NCBI RefSeq assembly: GCF_005221385.1
Contig: NZ_CP039904.1
Coordinates: 1,337,501 to 1,401,500 of the forward strand
Length of the DNA stretch: 64,000 nt
Reading direction: 5' to 3'
Source of the DNA: Agrobacterium tumefaciens
GTDB lineage: Bacteria; Pseudomonadota; Alphaproteobacteria; Rhizobiales; Rhizobiaceae
Shown here: in pieces, positions 1 to 10,728 of the stretch
Numbering within the stretch: the stretch's first letter is position 1
Layout: every line of letters starts with the position of its first letter
Notes under the pieces: generated by a model
Databases searched by the model: none
Seen by the model: only the letters and a program-made list of their open reading frames with translations
What the model was told of the DNA's origin: nothing
Made by a program: the position numbers and the translations under genes

Positions 1-2650
<2,650 letters not shown>

Positions 2651-2898
2651 TTGTTCATGTTCATCAAACAAAGTTCGATGACATCATTCTTCTGTCCTGA
2701 CGCCCGAAGGGCTCCGGACGGGCCGCGCCAAAAGGCGCGACGGACTAGCGTCCTGTATGGCTGCCACGCTCGATCTCGAGCAAGGCAGGCAAACGGACCA
2801 GTCACGGAAAGACGTGTAATTAAGATAAAAAGTGGCAATGCCACCCAGCTTCTCGAAACAACACTCATGTGAAAACATGATCAATGTTGCGTTTTGCC

Positions 2899-3016
2899 GA
2901 CCTGGTGGTTATCGCGGGGCGGCTGCACCCGTTCCCATTCCGAACACGGCCGTGAAACGCCCCAGCGCCAATGGTACTCCGTCTCAAGACGCGGGAGAGT
3001 AGGTCGCTGCCAGGTC
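2899..3016 (+). rRNA. rrf: 5S ribosomal RNA
   Basis: Starts GACCTGGTGGTTATCGCG and ends CCAGGTC, so the 5' and 3' termini pair as GACCTGG/CCAGGTC (helix I). The internal CCCGTTCCCATTCCGAACACG block is the conserved loop B/helix III segment of bacterial 5S rRNA. Length 118 nt is normal. It follows the 23S gene by about 250 bp of spacer in which no gene is seen. Confidence 0.96.
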
Positions 3017-3073
3017 TGCAAAACGCAACATCAAATCTTCTCAAATCAAACTTCGGCCCAGCCGATACAAGAG

Positions 3074-3096
3074 GGCCGCTAATAGCGGCCTTTTGT
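3074..3096 (+). terminator. Rho-independent terminator after 5S
   Basis: Stem GGCCGC (3074-3079), loop TAATA, stem GCGGCC (3085-3090), then TTTT. It lies between 5S and tRNA-fMet, so the tRNA would need read-through or its own promoter. Confidence 0.75.
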
Positions 3097-3182
3097 CGTT
3101 CCGGGACTTAAAACATAAGGCAAACGCCTCGTGCGTCCCTTACAGGAGACAAATCGCCTTCGGCAATTTGCTCCGGCAGTAG

Positions 3183-3232
3183 GCATCACAGCTTCCCTGT
3201 GATGCAGTCGCGATAAATCCCATAGGGATTTA
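3183..3232. repeat. Two perfect hairpins in the 5S-tRNA spacer
   Basis: GCATCACAG-CTTCC-CTGTGATGC (3183-3205, 9-bp stem) is followed by TAAATCCC-ATA-GGGATTTA (3214-3232, 8-bp stem), ending 9 bases before the tRNA. These could be processing signals for the rRNA/tRNA precursor. The role is inferred; the structures are directly visible. Confidence 0.6.
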
Positions 3233-3241
3233 CACTGGTAA

Positions 3242-3318
<77 letters not shown>

Positions 3319-3344
3319 AAATCTTCAAGACTTATCAAACGAAT

Positions 3345-3370
3345 AAGCCCTCCTCATCGGAGGGCTTTTG
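3345..3370 (+). terminator. Terminator after tRNA-fMet
   Basis: Stem AAGCCCTCC, loop TCATC, stem GGAGGGCTT, then TTTG. A hairpin with the same AGCCCTCC/GGAGGGCT stem follows the second repeat copy at 34662-34692. Confidence 0.8.
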
Positions 3371-3510
3371 CGTTCTAAGCCCTCAAATGCCTATGCATCA
3401 TCTGAGTCGTAATCTGTCTCTCTTTCTGTGGCCGATTCAGCCTTTCGAGATTGCGATAAATCCGGATTTGGCCATGATGCGCAAATCATCCAACGAAGAA
3501 GAAAGCCGCC

Positions 3511-3678
3511 GTGACCGCCGACCCGTTGCAGATACTCAAGACCGTTTACGGCTATGACACGTTCCGCGGACGCCAGGGCGATATCATCCAGCATGTCATG
3601 GCGGGAAACAATGCCTTCGTCCTCATGCCGACGGGCGGAGGAAAGTCGCTTTGTTACCAGATCCCGGCGCTTGCCCGC
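3511..3678 (+). pseudogene. recQ: RecQ ATP-dependent DNA helicase, N-terminal fragment
   Basis: A GTG-started frame gives 56 residues matching the N-terminus of RecQ helicases: TVYGYDTFRGRQ (Q-motif/motif 0) and LMPTGGGKSLCYQIPALAR (motif I, Walker A, with GGGKS at residues 42-46). A full RecQ is about 600 residues. After the Arg at residue 56 the sequence changes to an unrelated tail and stops at 3729, so motifs II-VI, RQC and HRDC are gone. No other piece of recQ is found in the window. The break lies about 360 bp from the tRNA-fMet end and probably marks a rearrangement point of the accessory block. It is non-functional as a helicase. Confidence 0.85.
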
Positions 3679-3917
3679 ACAGCTACGAGCGTCGGTGCTA
3701 AATCCCCGCCGCAAAACACAAACTCCTAAACCAACAGGCGCAAAACGGGAGTTGATCGGCGCTCGCGTCATGGAACCAAGTTGCTCGTCATCGCTCAGTG
3801 TCTCTTAGGCGCGAATGAAGTTGGGATGACGGAGCGCATTGGTCCATTGGATTCTTCCGAGCGGGACGGCCGGATATCATCGAAGGGCCCGGCCGGTGAA
3901 AGGGCAGAAGTATGCCG

Positions 3918-4667
3918 TCATACGACCTGTGCGGCAAGCTTTACGGCATCTGCGCCCGCTGGGATGCGAAACGGCGAGGAGGCATCGGTCACGGCCTGCC
4001 AGACCGCTCTTGCCACGTCGCTCGCAGTGGTGATTTCGGTCGGCTGCGGTGGCGTTGCCGAGAACACCTGTTTCGCCCAGCTGGCATAGGCTGCCGGTAT
4101 GCCGTTCTGCGAGCGATCGCGGGCGGTCGCGCTAAAGGAGGTTTCTGGCGCCCGACCGGGAGTGACGAGCCGCACGCGCACCCCGAACGGTTCAATTTCC
4201 AAGGCAAGGTTTTCGCTGAATGCCTCCACGGCTGCCTTGCTTGCCGTATAAGCGGACAACATTGGCAACGGCTTGAGCGTCACGGCGGACGATACATTGA
4301 CGATCACGCCCGCCCCTTGCGCCCGGAAGCCGGGCATTACTGCCTGCGACATCGCCATGGTGCCGAACGTGTTCTGCTCGAAAAGCTGGCGTGTTGCGTC
4401 TATCGACACGCCTTCCAGCGCACCCATCAGACCGGCGCCGGCATTGTTGACGAGGGCGTCGATCGGCCCTGCTTCATCCAGAGCACGAGCGATGTTGGCA
4501 GCGTCGGTAACATCGAGTGCAACGACACGCAGCCGTTCGGATGCGGGCAATAGATCCCCACGAGGCGTGCGCATCGTGGCAATGACAGTCCAGTCGCGAT
4601 CAAGGAAATAGCGGGCAGTCTCAAGTCCGAAGCCGGACGAACTGCCGGTGATGAGGATGGTGTTCAT
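3918..4667 (-). CDS. SDR family oxidoreductase
   Basis: A 249-residue classical short-chain dehydrogenase/reductase: cofactor motif TGSSSGFG at 7-14, NNAG at 74-77, active-site Ser at about 126-127 and YTASK with Tyr140/Lys144. The acidic residue often found after the second strand is absent and an Arg (TMRTPRG, about 33) is present, which favours NADP(H). The substrate is unknown. It stands alone on the minus strand between the recQ break and a hydrolase gene, with a start at ATG 4667. It is similar in kind to single SDRs found beside TetR or AraC regulators in rhizobial accessory regions. The class is sure, the reaction is not. Confidence 0.88.
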   Translation of the reverse strand: MNTILITGSSSGFGLETARYFLDRDWTVIATMRTPRGDLLPASERLRVVALDVTDAANIARALDEAGPIDALVNNAGAGLMGALEGVSIDATRQLFEQNTFGTMAMSQAVMPGFRAQGAGVIVNVSSAVTLKPLPMLSAYTASKAAVEAFSENLALEIEPFGVRVRLVTPGRAPETSFSATARDRSQNGIPAAYASWAKQVFSATPPQPTEITTASDVARAVWQAVTDASSPFRIPAGADAVKLAAQVV

Positions 4668-4756
4668 CTGAAACTCCTGTTTGTGGCGATGCTATAGGGC
4701 GACCGTGTAAGGGGTGGATACGTGTTATGGGGGGCGGAGAAGGCGTGTCCGGCGTC

Positions 4757-5695
4757 TTATTTCGTCTCGACGCTGCCTTCCGGCGCAGAATCCGCTGCCA
4801 ACGCCGCTACCGTCTCCGAAAATGGGGGGTCGCCAGGATAGAGCGTGCTGCGGAGGAAGGAGGTTGAAAGGCGCTGGATTGCGGCGACCCGCCGGGGCCG
4901 TTCGTCTGTTGTCTCGCGTGCCTCGTAACCGGGGATGCCCCCAAGAGCATGCTCGCCGCCAAAGGCCGTAAATAATACCTTGGGTGAGGGACTCAAATCG
5001 TAGGCATCACGCCACCACTCGGCGCCACGTGTCGAAAGCCTGCCGACATCACGGTCGCCGATGATGACCAGGGTCGGCGCCGTCATGGTCGAGAAATCTG
5101 GATACATGAATGGGTAGGTACGGGCTGCATATTCGGTCAGGCCATCGCCTCTGCCTGGCGGTGCCAGCAGCACGCCCGCTTTCACGCGGTGGTCCTTCCT
5201 GTCGACTACCGATCCGTCGTCGGGATCGGGATGGGTGGTGCCAAGCAAGGTACTGGCGGTCTGGGCGCCCCATGAATGGCCGGCGACCGCGATACGCGAG
5301 TGGTCGAGCCGCCCCTGGATCAGCGATGCTCCGTTCTCTATGCGATCGAGCCCGCCGACAACGGTGGCTAGGTCTTGCTCACGGAAGCGCCAGAGTTGGG
5401 GGCGGCGAGGATCGTTCGCGGCAAGGCCGAGCATCCGCGAATCCAGATGTGTCGGCTGGATTACGGCGAAGCCATGTGCTGCCCAATAATCAGCAAGGGG
5501 GCCATAGGCATGAAACGACTGGCCATTGCCGTGCGAGAAGATGATGATGGGCAACGTGTGGCCTGAGATCGGTAAGGAAACCCGAACGTGCAGGTCAACG
5601 CCTCGTCCCGGCGACGGTAAAGTAATGGGAGAGATCGAAACAATGGCGGGTAATCCGGCAGTGGGCGCGCGGGTTTCTGCGCACGGGCTGGACAT
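4757..5695 (-). CDS. Alpha/beta hydrolase, dienelactone hydrolase/PAF-acetylhydrolase-like
   Basis: 312 residues. An oxyanion-type HGNG motif is at 55-58 and the nucleophile elbow GHSWG is at 139-143 (Ser141). The acid is probably in IIGDRDVG and the His in GGEHALGG near the C-terminus. This layout matches predicted dienelactone hydrolases and chlorophyllase-like esterases (about 300-350 aa). No signal peptide is seen, so it is probably cytoplasmic. It is transcribed away from the TetR gene at 5819, and the 110 bp between them carry three copies of one palindromic operator, so it is very likely the target of that TetR. The substrate is unknown. Confidence 0.85.
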   Translation of the reverse strand: MSSPCAETRAPTAGLPAIVSISPITLPSPGRGVDLHVRVSLPISGHTLPIIIFSHGNGQSFHAYGPLADYWAAHGFAVIQPTHLDSRMLGLAANDPRRPQLWRFREQDLATVVGGLDRIENGASLIQGRLDHSRIAVAGHSWGAQTASTLLGTTHPDPDDGSVVDRKDHRVKAGVLLAPPGRGDGLTEYAARTYPFMYPDFSTMTAPTLVIIGDRDVGRLSTRGAEWWRDAYDLSPSPKVLFTAFGGEHALGGIPGYEARETTDERPRRVAAIQRLSTSFLRSTLYPGDPPFSETVAALAADSAPEGSVETK

Positions 5696-5721
5696 GGGAC
5701 TGCTAACCTCCGAACTGGAAA

Positions 5722-5795
5722 CCGGATCAATGATCCGCTATACTATAAATCCGGATCAATGATCCGCTATACTATAAATACGGATCATTGATCCG
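5722..5795. promoter_or_regulatory. Triple TetR operator array in divergent promoter
   Basis: A 29-bp unit is repeated perfectly in tandem (5722-5750 and 5751-5779) and followed by a third palindrome. Each copy holds the 15-bp palindrome CGGATCAATGATCCG (5723-5737, 5752-5766; third copy 5781-5795 differs only in the central base). Between the palindromes lies TATACTATAAAT, which resembles -10 elements on both strands. The location between the hydrolase and the tetR gene indicates autoregulation plus control of the hydrolase (inference). Confidence 0.8.
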
Positions 5796-5818
5796 TTTAT
5801 CAAGAGGTGATCGCAAAA

Positions 5819-6454
5819 ATGTTGTCGACCAAACTCCGCAATGCAGGCGAGGCCCCATCATCGGCTCCTGGCGATGCCGAAGTACCCGCACCGCGAATGC
5901 GTGCTGATGCTCGCAGAAACGAGGAAGCAGTTCTGGAAGCCGCCAAAATCGTGTTCGCTCGTTCGGGGGTGGATGCTCCCATCCGGGAGATTGCGACGCA
6001 GGCGGGCGTTGGGCTGGGTACGCTCTACCGCCGTTTCCCGACGCGTGCTGACCTGGTGGCCGCGGTGTTTCGCCGGGAGGTTGATGCCTGCGCCGATGCG
6101 GCAGCGCTGCTTGCCGCTGAGCAGGGGCCAGCCGATGCGCTGGCAGCCTGGCTGAAGCGTTATACGCACTTCCTCGCCACCAAACAGGGATTGGCCGCGG
6201 CGCTTCATTCCGGCGATCCGGCATTCGCCACCTTGCCGGACTATTTCCGGAGCCGATTTGAACCGGCTCTGTCAATGCTGCTGAATGCTGCTGCCGCTGC
6301 GGGAGAAGTCCGAGCTGACATTGCGCCCTACGATCTGCTGCGCGCGATCGGAAACCTTGCCGTGGCCTCGGGGGAGGATGGGCCGGCGCACACCGAACGA
6401 ATGCTCATGCTGCTGCTGGATGGCCTGCGTTATGGCGCGGCGAAGGCGAAATAG
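5819..6454 (+). CDS. TetR/AcrR family transcriptional regulator
   Basis: 211 residues from the ATG at 5819, which has GAGGTG (5804-5809) at good spacing; a GTG at 5807 would add four residues but overlaps that ribosome site. The N-terminal 30 residues are a flexible extension. The helix-turn-helix is VDAPIREIATQAGVGLGTLYRRFPTRADLVAAVF, typical of TetR. The C-terminal ligand domain is Ala-rich and resembles the SbtR-like C-terminal family. It probably represses itself and the divergent hydrolase through the three palindromes immediately upstream. The ligand is unknown. Confidence 0.9.
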   Translation: MLSTKLRNAGEAPSSAPGDAEVPAPRMRADARRNEEAVLEAAKIVFARSGVDAPIREIATQAGVGLGTLYRRFPTRADLVAAVFRREVDACADAAALLAAEQGPADALAAWLKRYTHFLATKQGLAAALHSGDPAFATLPDYFRSRFEPALSMLLNAAAAAGEVRADIAPYDLLRAIGNLAVASGEDGPAHTERMLMLLLDGLRYGAAKAK

Positions 6455-6716
6455 CCGCGACTGCCAAGAAGACGCTCGATAGGGCCGATACCGGTACTCC
6501 ATCGCCTCTCGGGGGAAACGACTCTCGCCGATGGATGCTTTCGGTGCTCACCTTCCAAGAGAAGCCTTGCTGGTTTCCACCCCATTGCTGTCTTTTTAAG
6601 GATCGCCGAACCGCCCAAGCATTTCACACGTAATCGACGAACAAACGCGGCGAGAAAGTAACTCCGCCAATCGAGGTGTACCTCGAACGCTCCCAAGGTC
6701 GACTTGCGGAACTTGC

Positions 6717-6787
6717 CGTTCCCCTTAGCGCGACACAGCTTCGCGTGAACGGGCGCTACCGCAACATAAATATAAATGGCACTGTCC
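6717..6787 (-). promoter_or_regulatory. Orphan copy of LysR leader element (copy B)
   Basis: Read on the minus strand, these 71 bases align without gaps to 20159-20229 upstream of a lysR gene. Shared blocks include GGACAGTG, TTTATG, GCGGTAGCGCCCG and GAAGCTGTGTCGCG, ending GGAACG. Here no intact lysR follows. Confidence 0.65.
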
Positions 6788-6816
6788 TTTGAAGCACTGT
6801 CCTTTGAAGCACTGTC
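6779..6816. repeat. 15-bp tandem repeat, 2.5 copies
   Basis: GCACTGTCCTTTGAA at 6779-6793 and 6794-6808, then GCACTGTC at 6809-6816. It overlaps the distal edge of the LysR leader copy, so the GGACAGTG end of that leader has been multiplied. It could be a repeated operator half-site or simple slippage. Confidence 0.75.
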
Positions 6817-7118
6817 GTAAGCGGTTTGTGCCTGCCAAAAGATGTGGTCACCGAGTTCGCCGCCGGGATCTGGCGCTTCCAATCGGCGTGGCGCGGCAAT
6901 CCGTTGGGGCGTCTGGAAAAACGTGGCCGATCCTGGCCGGGTCGTGGGAGGCTTTGTCATCGATAGCTGGATCGAGCGCCAGTGCGGGCACGTACCTGTC
7001 ACAAACGCAGGCGCGCTGGATCGGGGACTGCTGAATGACTTCAATATCGGTGAGCAACCCCCAAATCGTCCGCCACCTGTGGCGGCCTCTATTGCCAGTT
7101 TGAGCGAAGGAACATGAC

Positions 7119-8063
7119 ATGAGCTGGAATCCCACACAGAACCCCGAATGCCCTGAGACTGGCAGTCTCGATGCAATCGAGACCCTCATCATCCCGCGCA
7201 CCCGCGATCTGGGTGGGTTCGAAGTGCGCCGTGCATTGCCCGCTCCGAAACGGCAGATGGTTGGTCCCTTCATCTTTTTCGATCAGGTGGGACCGGCTGA
7301 GTTCCTCACTGGCGGTGGCATCGATGTACGCCCTCATCCGCACATCGGGCTGGCGACCGTGACCTATCTTTACGAGGGCGCATTTCATCATCGCGACAGC
7401 ACCGGGGCCGACCAGATGGTCTACCCCGGGGAGGTGAACTGGATGATCGCCGGTAATGGCGTCACCCATTCCGAACGCACCACCGAAGAGATGCGCAGCC
7501 GTCCTGGCACCGCCTTCGGAATCCAGACCTGGGTTGCGCTGCCGGATCACGCGGAAGACACTGCGGCCAGTTTCGAGCATCACGGCCGCGAGGCGCTGCC
7601 GTTCATCGAGGATGAAGGCAAGCAGGTCCGGCTGATCCTCGGCTCGGCTTGGGGCGCGCAGGCCCCGGTCAAAACCTTCACTGAGACCTTCTATGCCGAT
7701 GTCATTCTATCCGCCGGCGCAAAGCTGCCGCTGCCCGACGATCACGAAGATCGCGGTGTTTATGTCGTCGAGGGCAGCATCCTGATTGCCGGAACTCCGT
7801 TTGCCGCTGGACAGATGATGGTGTTCCGTCCGGGGGATCGGATCAGCCTGACCGCGGGCGAGGCAGGCGCGCGCCTAATGGTGCTCGGCGGGGAGACAAT
7901 GAATGGACCACGCTATATTTCGTGGAACTTCGTCGCCTCGTCGCAGGAAAAAATCGACGCCGCGAAAGAGGCCTGGCGCAAGGGCGACTGGGAGCATGGT
8001 CGCTTCCGTCTACCACCCGGCGATGAGGCCGAGTTCATCCCACTGCCCGAACAGCTGAAGTGA
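7119..8063 (+). CDS. Pirin family protein
   Basis: 314 residues in a bicupin. The N-terminal metal site is complete: RPHPHIGL (His73, His75) and GVTHSE (His117, Glu119), the four ligands known from human pirin and E. coli YhaK/YhhW relatives. The C-terminal cupin (about 190-285) is intact. Some pirins act as quercetin 2,3-dioxygenases and others bind regulators; which applies here is unknown. GAAGGAACATGAC precedes the ATG at 7119. The ridA-like reading frame begins about 60 bp downstream in the same direction. In proteobacteria pirins often sit beside LysR regulators that respond to quinones, and a decayed lysR leader lies just upstream. Confidence 0.92.
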   Translation: MSWNPTQNPECPETGSLDAIETLIIPRTRDLGGFEVRRALPAPKRQMVGPFIFFDQVGPAEFLTGGGIDVRPHPHIGLATVTYLYEGAFHHRDSTGADQMVYPGEVNWMIAGNGVTHSERTTEEMRSRPGTAFGIQTWVALPDHAEDTAASFEHHGREALPFIEDEGKQVRLILGSAWGAQAPVKTFTETFYADVILSAGAKLPLPDDHEDRGVYVVEGSILIAGTPFAAGQMMVFRPGDRISLTAGEAGARLMVLGGETMNGPRYISWNFVASSQEKIDAAKEAWRKGDWEHGRFRLPPGDEAEFIPLPEQLK

Positions 8064-8123
8064 TCGAATGTGATACCAGATTGGCTAACATACCCATCGA
8101 CAACAATTAAGAGAGAACAAGAA

Positions 8124-8503
8124 GTGACAAAACCTCAGGCCATCTTTCCGGTCAACAGACACGCTCTTTACGAAGAACATCGCTACTCGGCAGCGATCCG
8201 ATCGGGCGATCTTCTTTTCGTTTCGGGGCAAGTCGGCAGCCGCGGCGATGGAACACCCGAACCTGATTTCGAATGCCAGGTTCAACTGGCCTTCGACAAC
8301 CTGAAGGCTGCACGTTCGACGATCTCGTGGACGTCACAACGTTCCACACGGACCCGGACAGCCAGTTCGCAACGATCATGGACGTCAGGCAGAGGAATTT
8401 CACCAAGCCGCCTTATCCCAACTGGACTGCCGTCGGAGTAAACTGGCTGGCTGGGTTCGATTTCGAGATCAAGGTGATTGCACGCATACCGGAGAGCAAT
8501 TAA
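8124..8503 (+). pseudogene. ridA: RidA/YjgF family protein, frameshifted
   Basis: RidA enzymes hydrolyse reactive enamine/imine intermediates. A GTG start at 8124 follows GAGAGAAC. The first frame encodes the RidA N-terminal half (YSAAIRSGDLLFVSGQVG, then QLAFDNLKAA). At about 8305-8313 the reading continues in another frame with CTFDDLVDVTTFHTD and ends WLAGFDFEIKVIARIPESN at 8503. Intact relatives have about six extra residues (an Ala-rich turn) at the join, so a deletion of a number of bases not divisible by three is the likely cause. The C-terminal Arg of the active site (IARIPE) is still encoded. It is either a real pseudogene or a sequencing error. Confidence 0.82.
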
Positions 8504-8519
8504 GTCCCGAGGCTTTTCC

Positions 8520-9500
8520 TCATCCGCCCACTGTAAGGACAGCCTTTCCCGCGAACTTTCTTTTCAGAAGTTCGCGGGCCGTCGCGTCGATGTCGGCCCA
8601 AGGTACAGTCTTTCCGATGACCGGACGGAGACTTCCATCGGACAGCCGCCGCGCAAGATCGGCAAGAATGGCCGACGCATCGGCGGCGTGCTCCGGCCGG
8701 GTCAGCTCCTCGAGGAGGAAGAAGCCGTAGAGAACCGTTCCGCCATATGCTCCACCGGATTGAAGGCGGAAGCGACGGGCGTCAAAGGTCGTGAGTGTTT
8801 CCTCCGAAGCATCGCCGAAAAGAACGCAGACACCGCGCGATGCCAGCCACATCAGCGCCTCGCCCAGAAGCGAGCCTCCGACACCCTCCAGAATGAGGTC
8901 GTATGGCCCACCCTTCTCGCCGGCCTCGACGCCGATCGCGATATCGTTCGCGCCAAGGCTGCGCAGGAATTCCGCTGTCGAGCCATCCCGCGTAAAGGCC
9001 GTCACGTGGGCGCCTGCAGCCGCTGCGAGCTGGATCGCATAAATTCCGACACCACCCGTCGCCGCCGTGACGAGAACACGGCTTCCCGGACCAATCGCCT
9101 TCTTCTGCAGCGCTACGGCTGCGGTCAGACCTGCGACAGGGAGGGTCGAGGCCGCTTCAAAGCTGACGTCGTCGGGAATTCTGGCAAGCCGGCTTGTCGG
9201 CACGGTGACACGTTCTGCCCAGCCACCGCTCCATACCAAGCCCACCACGCGATCACCCGGTTGGAAACCCGATCCTTCAGGGGCCGTCTGGACCACGCCG
9301 GATAAATCCCATCCGGGTCGATCGCCATCGTTACCGTCATAGAGTGCACCGCGAACCTCGCCGTTGTTCAGCGAGAACGCTCGTACCGCGACGATTGCCT
9401 CGTCCGGCGTGGCCCCAGGTTCTGTGTGTTCGGCAAGAACGAAGTGAGTTTCTGCACCTGTCTTCGAAACTGTAACAGCTTTCAATGTGATACTCCCCAA
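8520..9500 (-). CDS. Medium-chain (zinc-independent) alcohol dehydrogenase/quinone oxidoreductase
   Basis: 326 residues of the MDR superfamily. The GroES-like N-terminal domain (FSLNNGEVRGAL, GWDLSGVV, GDRVVGLVWSGGWAE) is followed by a Rossmann domain with VLVTAATGGVGIYAIQLA, the NADPH-binding AxxGGVG motif of quinone oxidoreductases. The Cys/His zinc ligands of true alcohol dehydrogenases are missing. It probably reduces quinones or enones with NADPH. The start is uncertain: TTG at 9500, or TTG at 9485 which has GGGGAG at better spacing. It converges on the ridA remnant, and the neighbouring upstream gene on the same strand is an exported hydrolase. Confidence 0.88.
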   Translation of the reverse strand: MGSITLKAVTVSKTGAETHFVLAEHTEPGATPDEAIVAVRAFSLNNGEVRGALYDGNDGDRPGWDLSGVVQTAPEGSGFQPGDRVVGLVWSGGWAERVTVPTSRLARIPDDVSFEAASTLPVAGLTAAVALQKKAIGPGSRVLVTAATGGVGIYAIQLAAAAGAHVTAFTRDGSTAEFLRSLGANDIAIGVEAGEKGGPYDLILEGVGGSLLGEALMWLASRGVCVLFGDASEETLTTFDARRFRLQSGGAYGGTVLYGFFLLEELTRPEHAADASAILADLARRLSDGSLRPVIGKTVPWADIDATARELLKRKFAGKAVLTVGG

Positions 9501-9592
9501 TTCAGCATTCGATCAGATTTTGAAGCTGGTTGCGTATCGTGCCACGGGTGGAAATACGCGCAACGGTGGTCGGATATCGACCGAAAGCAGGC

Positions 9593-10366
9593 TTATTTCG
9601 TAGCCTCTTCGATCAGATCTGTCACAACCTTCGAATGCGAGACCATCACGACATGCGATGCCCCCTCGACTACGACCGTCCGCCTGGAGCCTGCACGCTC
9701 TGCCATAAAGGCAAGCGCCTTGGCCGGAATGTTCTTGTCGCTGTCGCCATAGACGAAGTAGGACGGCAGCGTTTTCCAGGCCGGTTCGCCGGACTTGTCC
9801 GTCAGGGCGGCTTCAGTGATTGGCCGCTGGCCAACGGCCATTAGTGCCGAGGCCTCTGGCGCAACGTCGTGTGCGAACTGGTTGCGGAACTTGGTCTGGT
9901 CGATGTAGAGATCGACGCCGCCGTCAGTGAGCTTGACGGGGGCCGCGAGCGCCTCCCCAAGCGTGCCGCCGGGGAACTTGCCCGCGAGATCGGATGCAGA
10001 TTCGCCAGAATCCGGTGCGAAGGCAGCCACATAGACGAGTGATCTGACGTTGTTGTGCCCATTCGCAGCGTTGGAGATAATCTGGCCTCCGTAAGAATGA
10101 CCAACGAGCACCACCGGGCCCTCGATGCTTCCGACAACGTCGGAGACGAGGCGTGCATCATTCGAGACACTCCGCAACGGATTGGCGACAGCGACCGTCT
10201 TATAGCCGTCCTTTTGGAGGTTGATGATGACGCCATTCCAGCTTGACGAGTCAGCAAACGCGCCATGAACAAGGACGATAGTGGGCTTGACCGGTTGGGC
10301 GATAGCCGTATCGGACAGAAGGGCGGTCGCAATAACAACCGTTGCAGCAAGCTTGAGCATGATCAC
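9593..10366 (-). CDS. Exported alpha/beta hydrolase
   Basis: 257 residues. The first 23 residues form a Sec signal peptide (hydrophobic core LAATVVIATALL, cleavage after AIA). The mature part has TIVLVHGAFADSSSW, the nucleophile elbow GHSYGG at 89-94 (Ser91), an acid in YGDSDKNIP and the His in EGASHVVMVS. This is the salicylate-esterase/hydroxynitrile-lyase-like branch (AB hydrolase family with HGAF). It is probably periplasmic; the substrate is not known. A second ATG six bases inside the start is equally possible. It precedes the quinone oxidoreductase gene on the same strand with a 92-bp gap. Confidence 0.87.
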   Translation of the reverse strand: MIMLKLAATVVIATALLSDTAIAQPVKPTIVLVHGAFADSSSWNGVIINLQKDGYKTVAVANPLRSVSNDARLVSDVVGSIEGPVVLVGHSYGGQIISNAANGHNNVRSLVYVAAFAPDSGESASDLAGKFPGGTLGEALAAPVKLTDGGVDLYIDQTKFRNQFAHDVAPEASALMAVGQRPITEAALTDKSGEPAWKTLPSYFVYGDSDKNIPAKALAFMAERAGSRRTVVVEGASHVVMVSHSKVVTDLIEEATK

Positions 10367-10728
10367 TTCCTACTCATATCTGGTTTTATGAATTCTCGGA
10401 CGGAGAATCCGAGGTGCGGACGAAGCTGGGCGTCGGAGGCGGTCCGGCTCTCGTTTAGTGGACATCTGCGGACAGATAAGACTGACCGATGTCGACGAGC
10501 GCGGCAGACCAGAGCTGGTGCAAGCAGTCATCGTCAGATCCTTTGCTGCCGTGGAGGCATGATTTTTATTGTTTCCGCGCGAGTTTCTGTAGTCCTTTTT
10601 TATGAGGAGCTGTGTCGCTGAAACCGGAACGCTGCACTATGCATTCGTCAGCACGTATGGCAGCGAGCACAGTTATTGAGCCTCGGTATGCGACGCTGGC
10701 GCATCACTGCAACTGCTGAGGTTTGCTC
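10367..10728. other. Intergenic, no gene seen
   Basis: 362 bp between the exported hydrolase and the small lipoprotein. It is presumably the promoter of the minus-strand hydrolase; no operator palindrome or RNA structure stands out, and open frames here look random. Confidence 0.5.

Larger units (their letters stand above)
6455..7118. other. Gene-poor stretch with decayed LysR-type upstream region
   Basis: No convincing gene is found in these 664 bp. The minus strand holds a copy of the LysR leader (6717-6787) and a 15-bp tandem repeat (6779-6816). The sequence beyond the leader weakly resembles the start of the LysR genes at 20313 and 30472 (a V.LD start), but has no intact frame. The long minus frame across it does not look like protein-coding sequence. 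It is best read as a degraded lysR promoter and 5' end. Confidence 0.5.

Noticed and set aside
6430..7176. 248-residue minus-strand frame
   Set aside because: It runs through the LysR leader copy and a tandem repeat, ends inside the tetR gene, and has no protein-like pattern.
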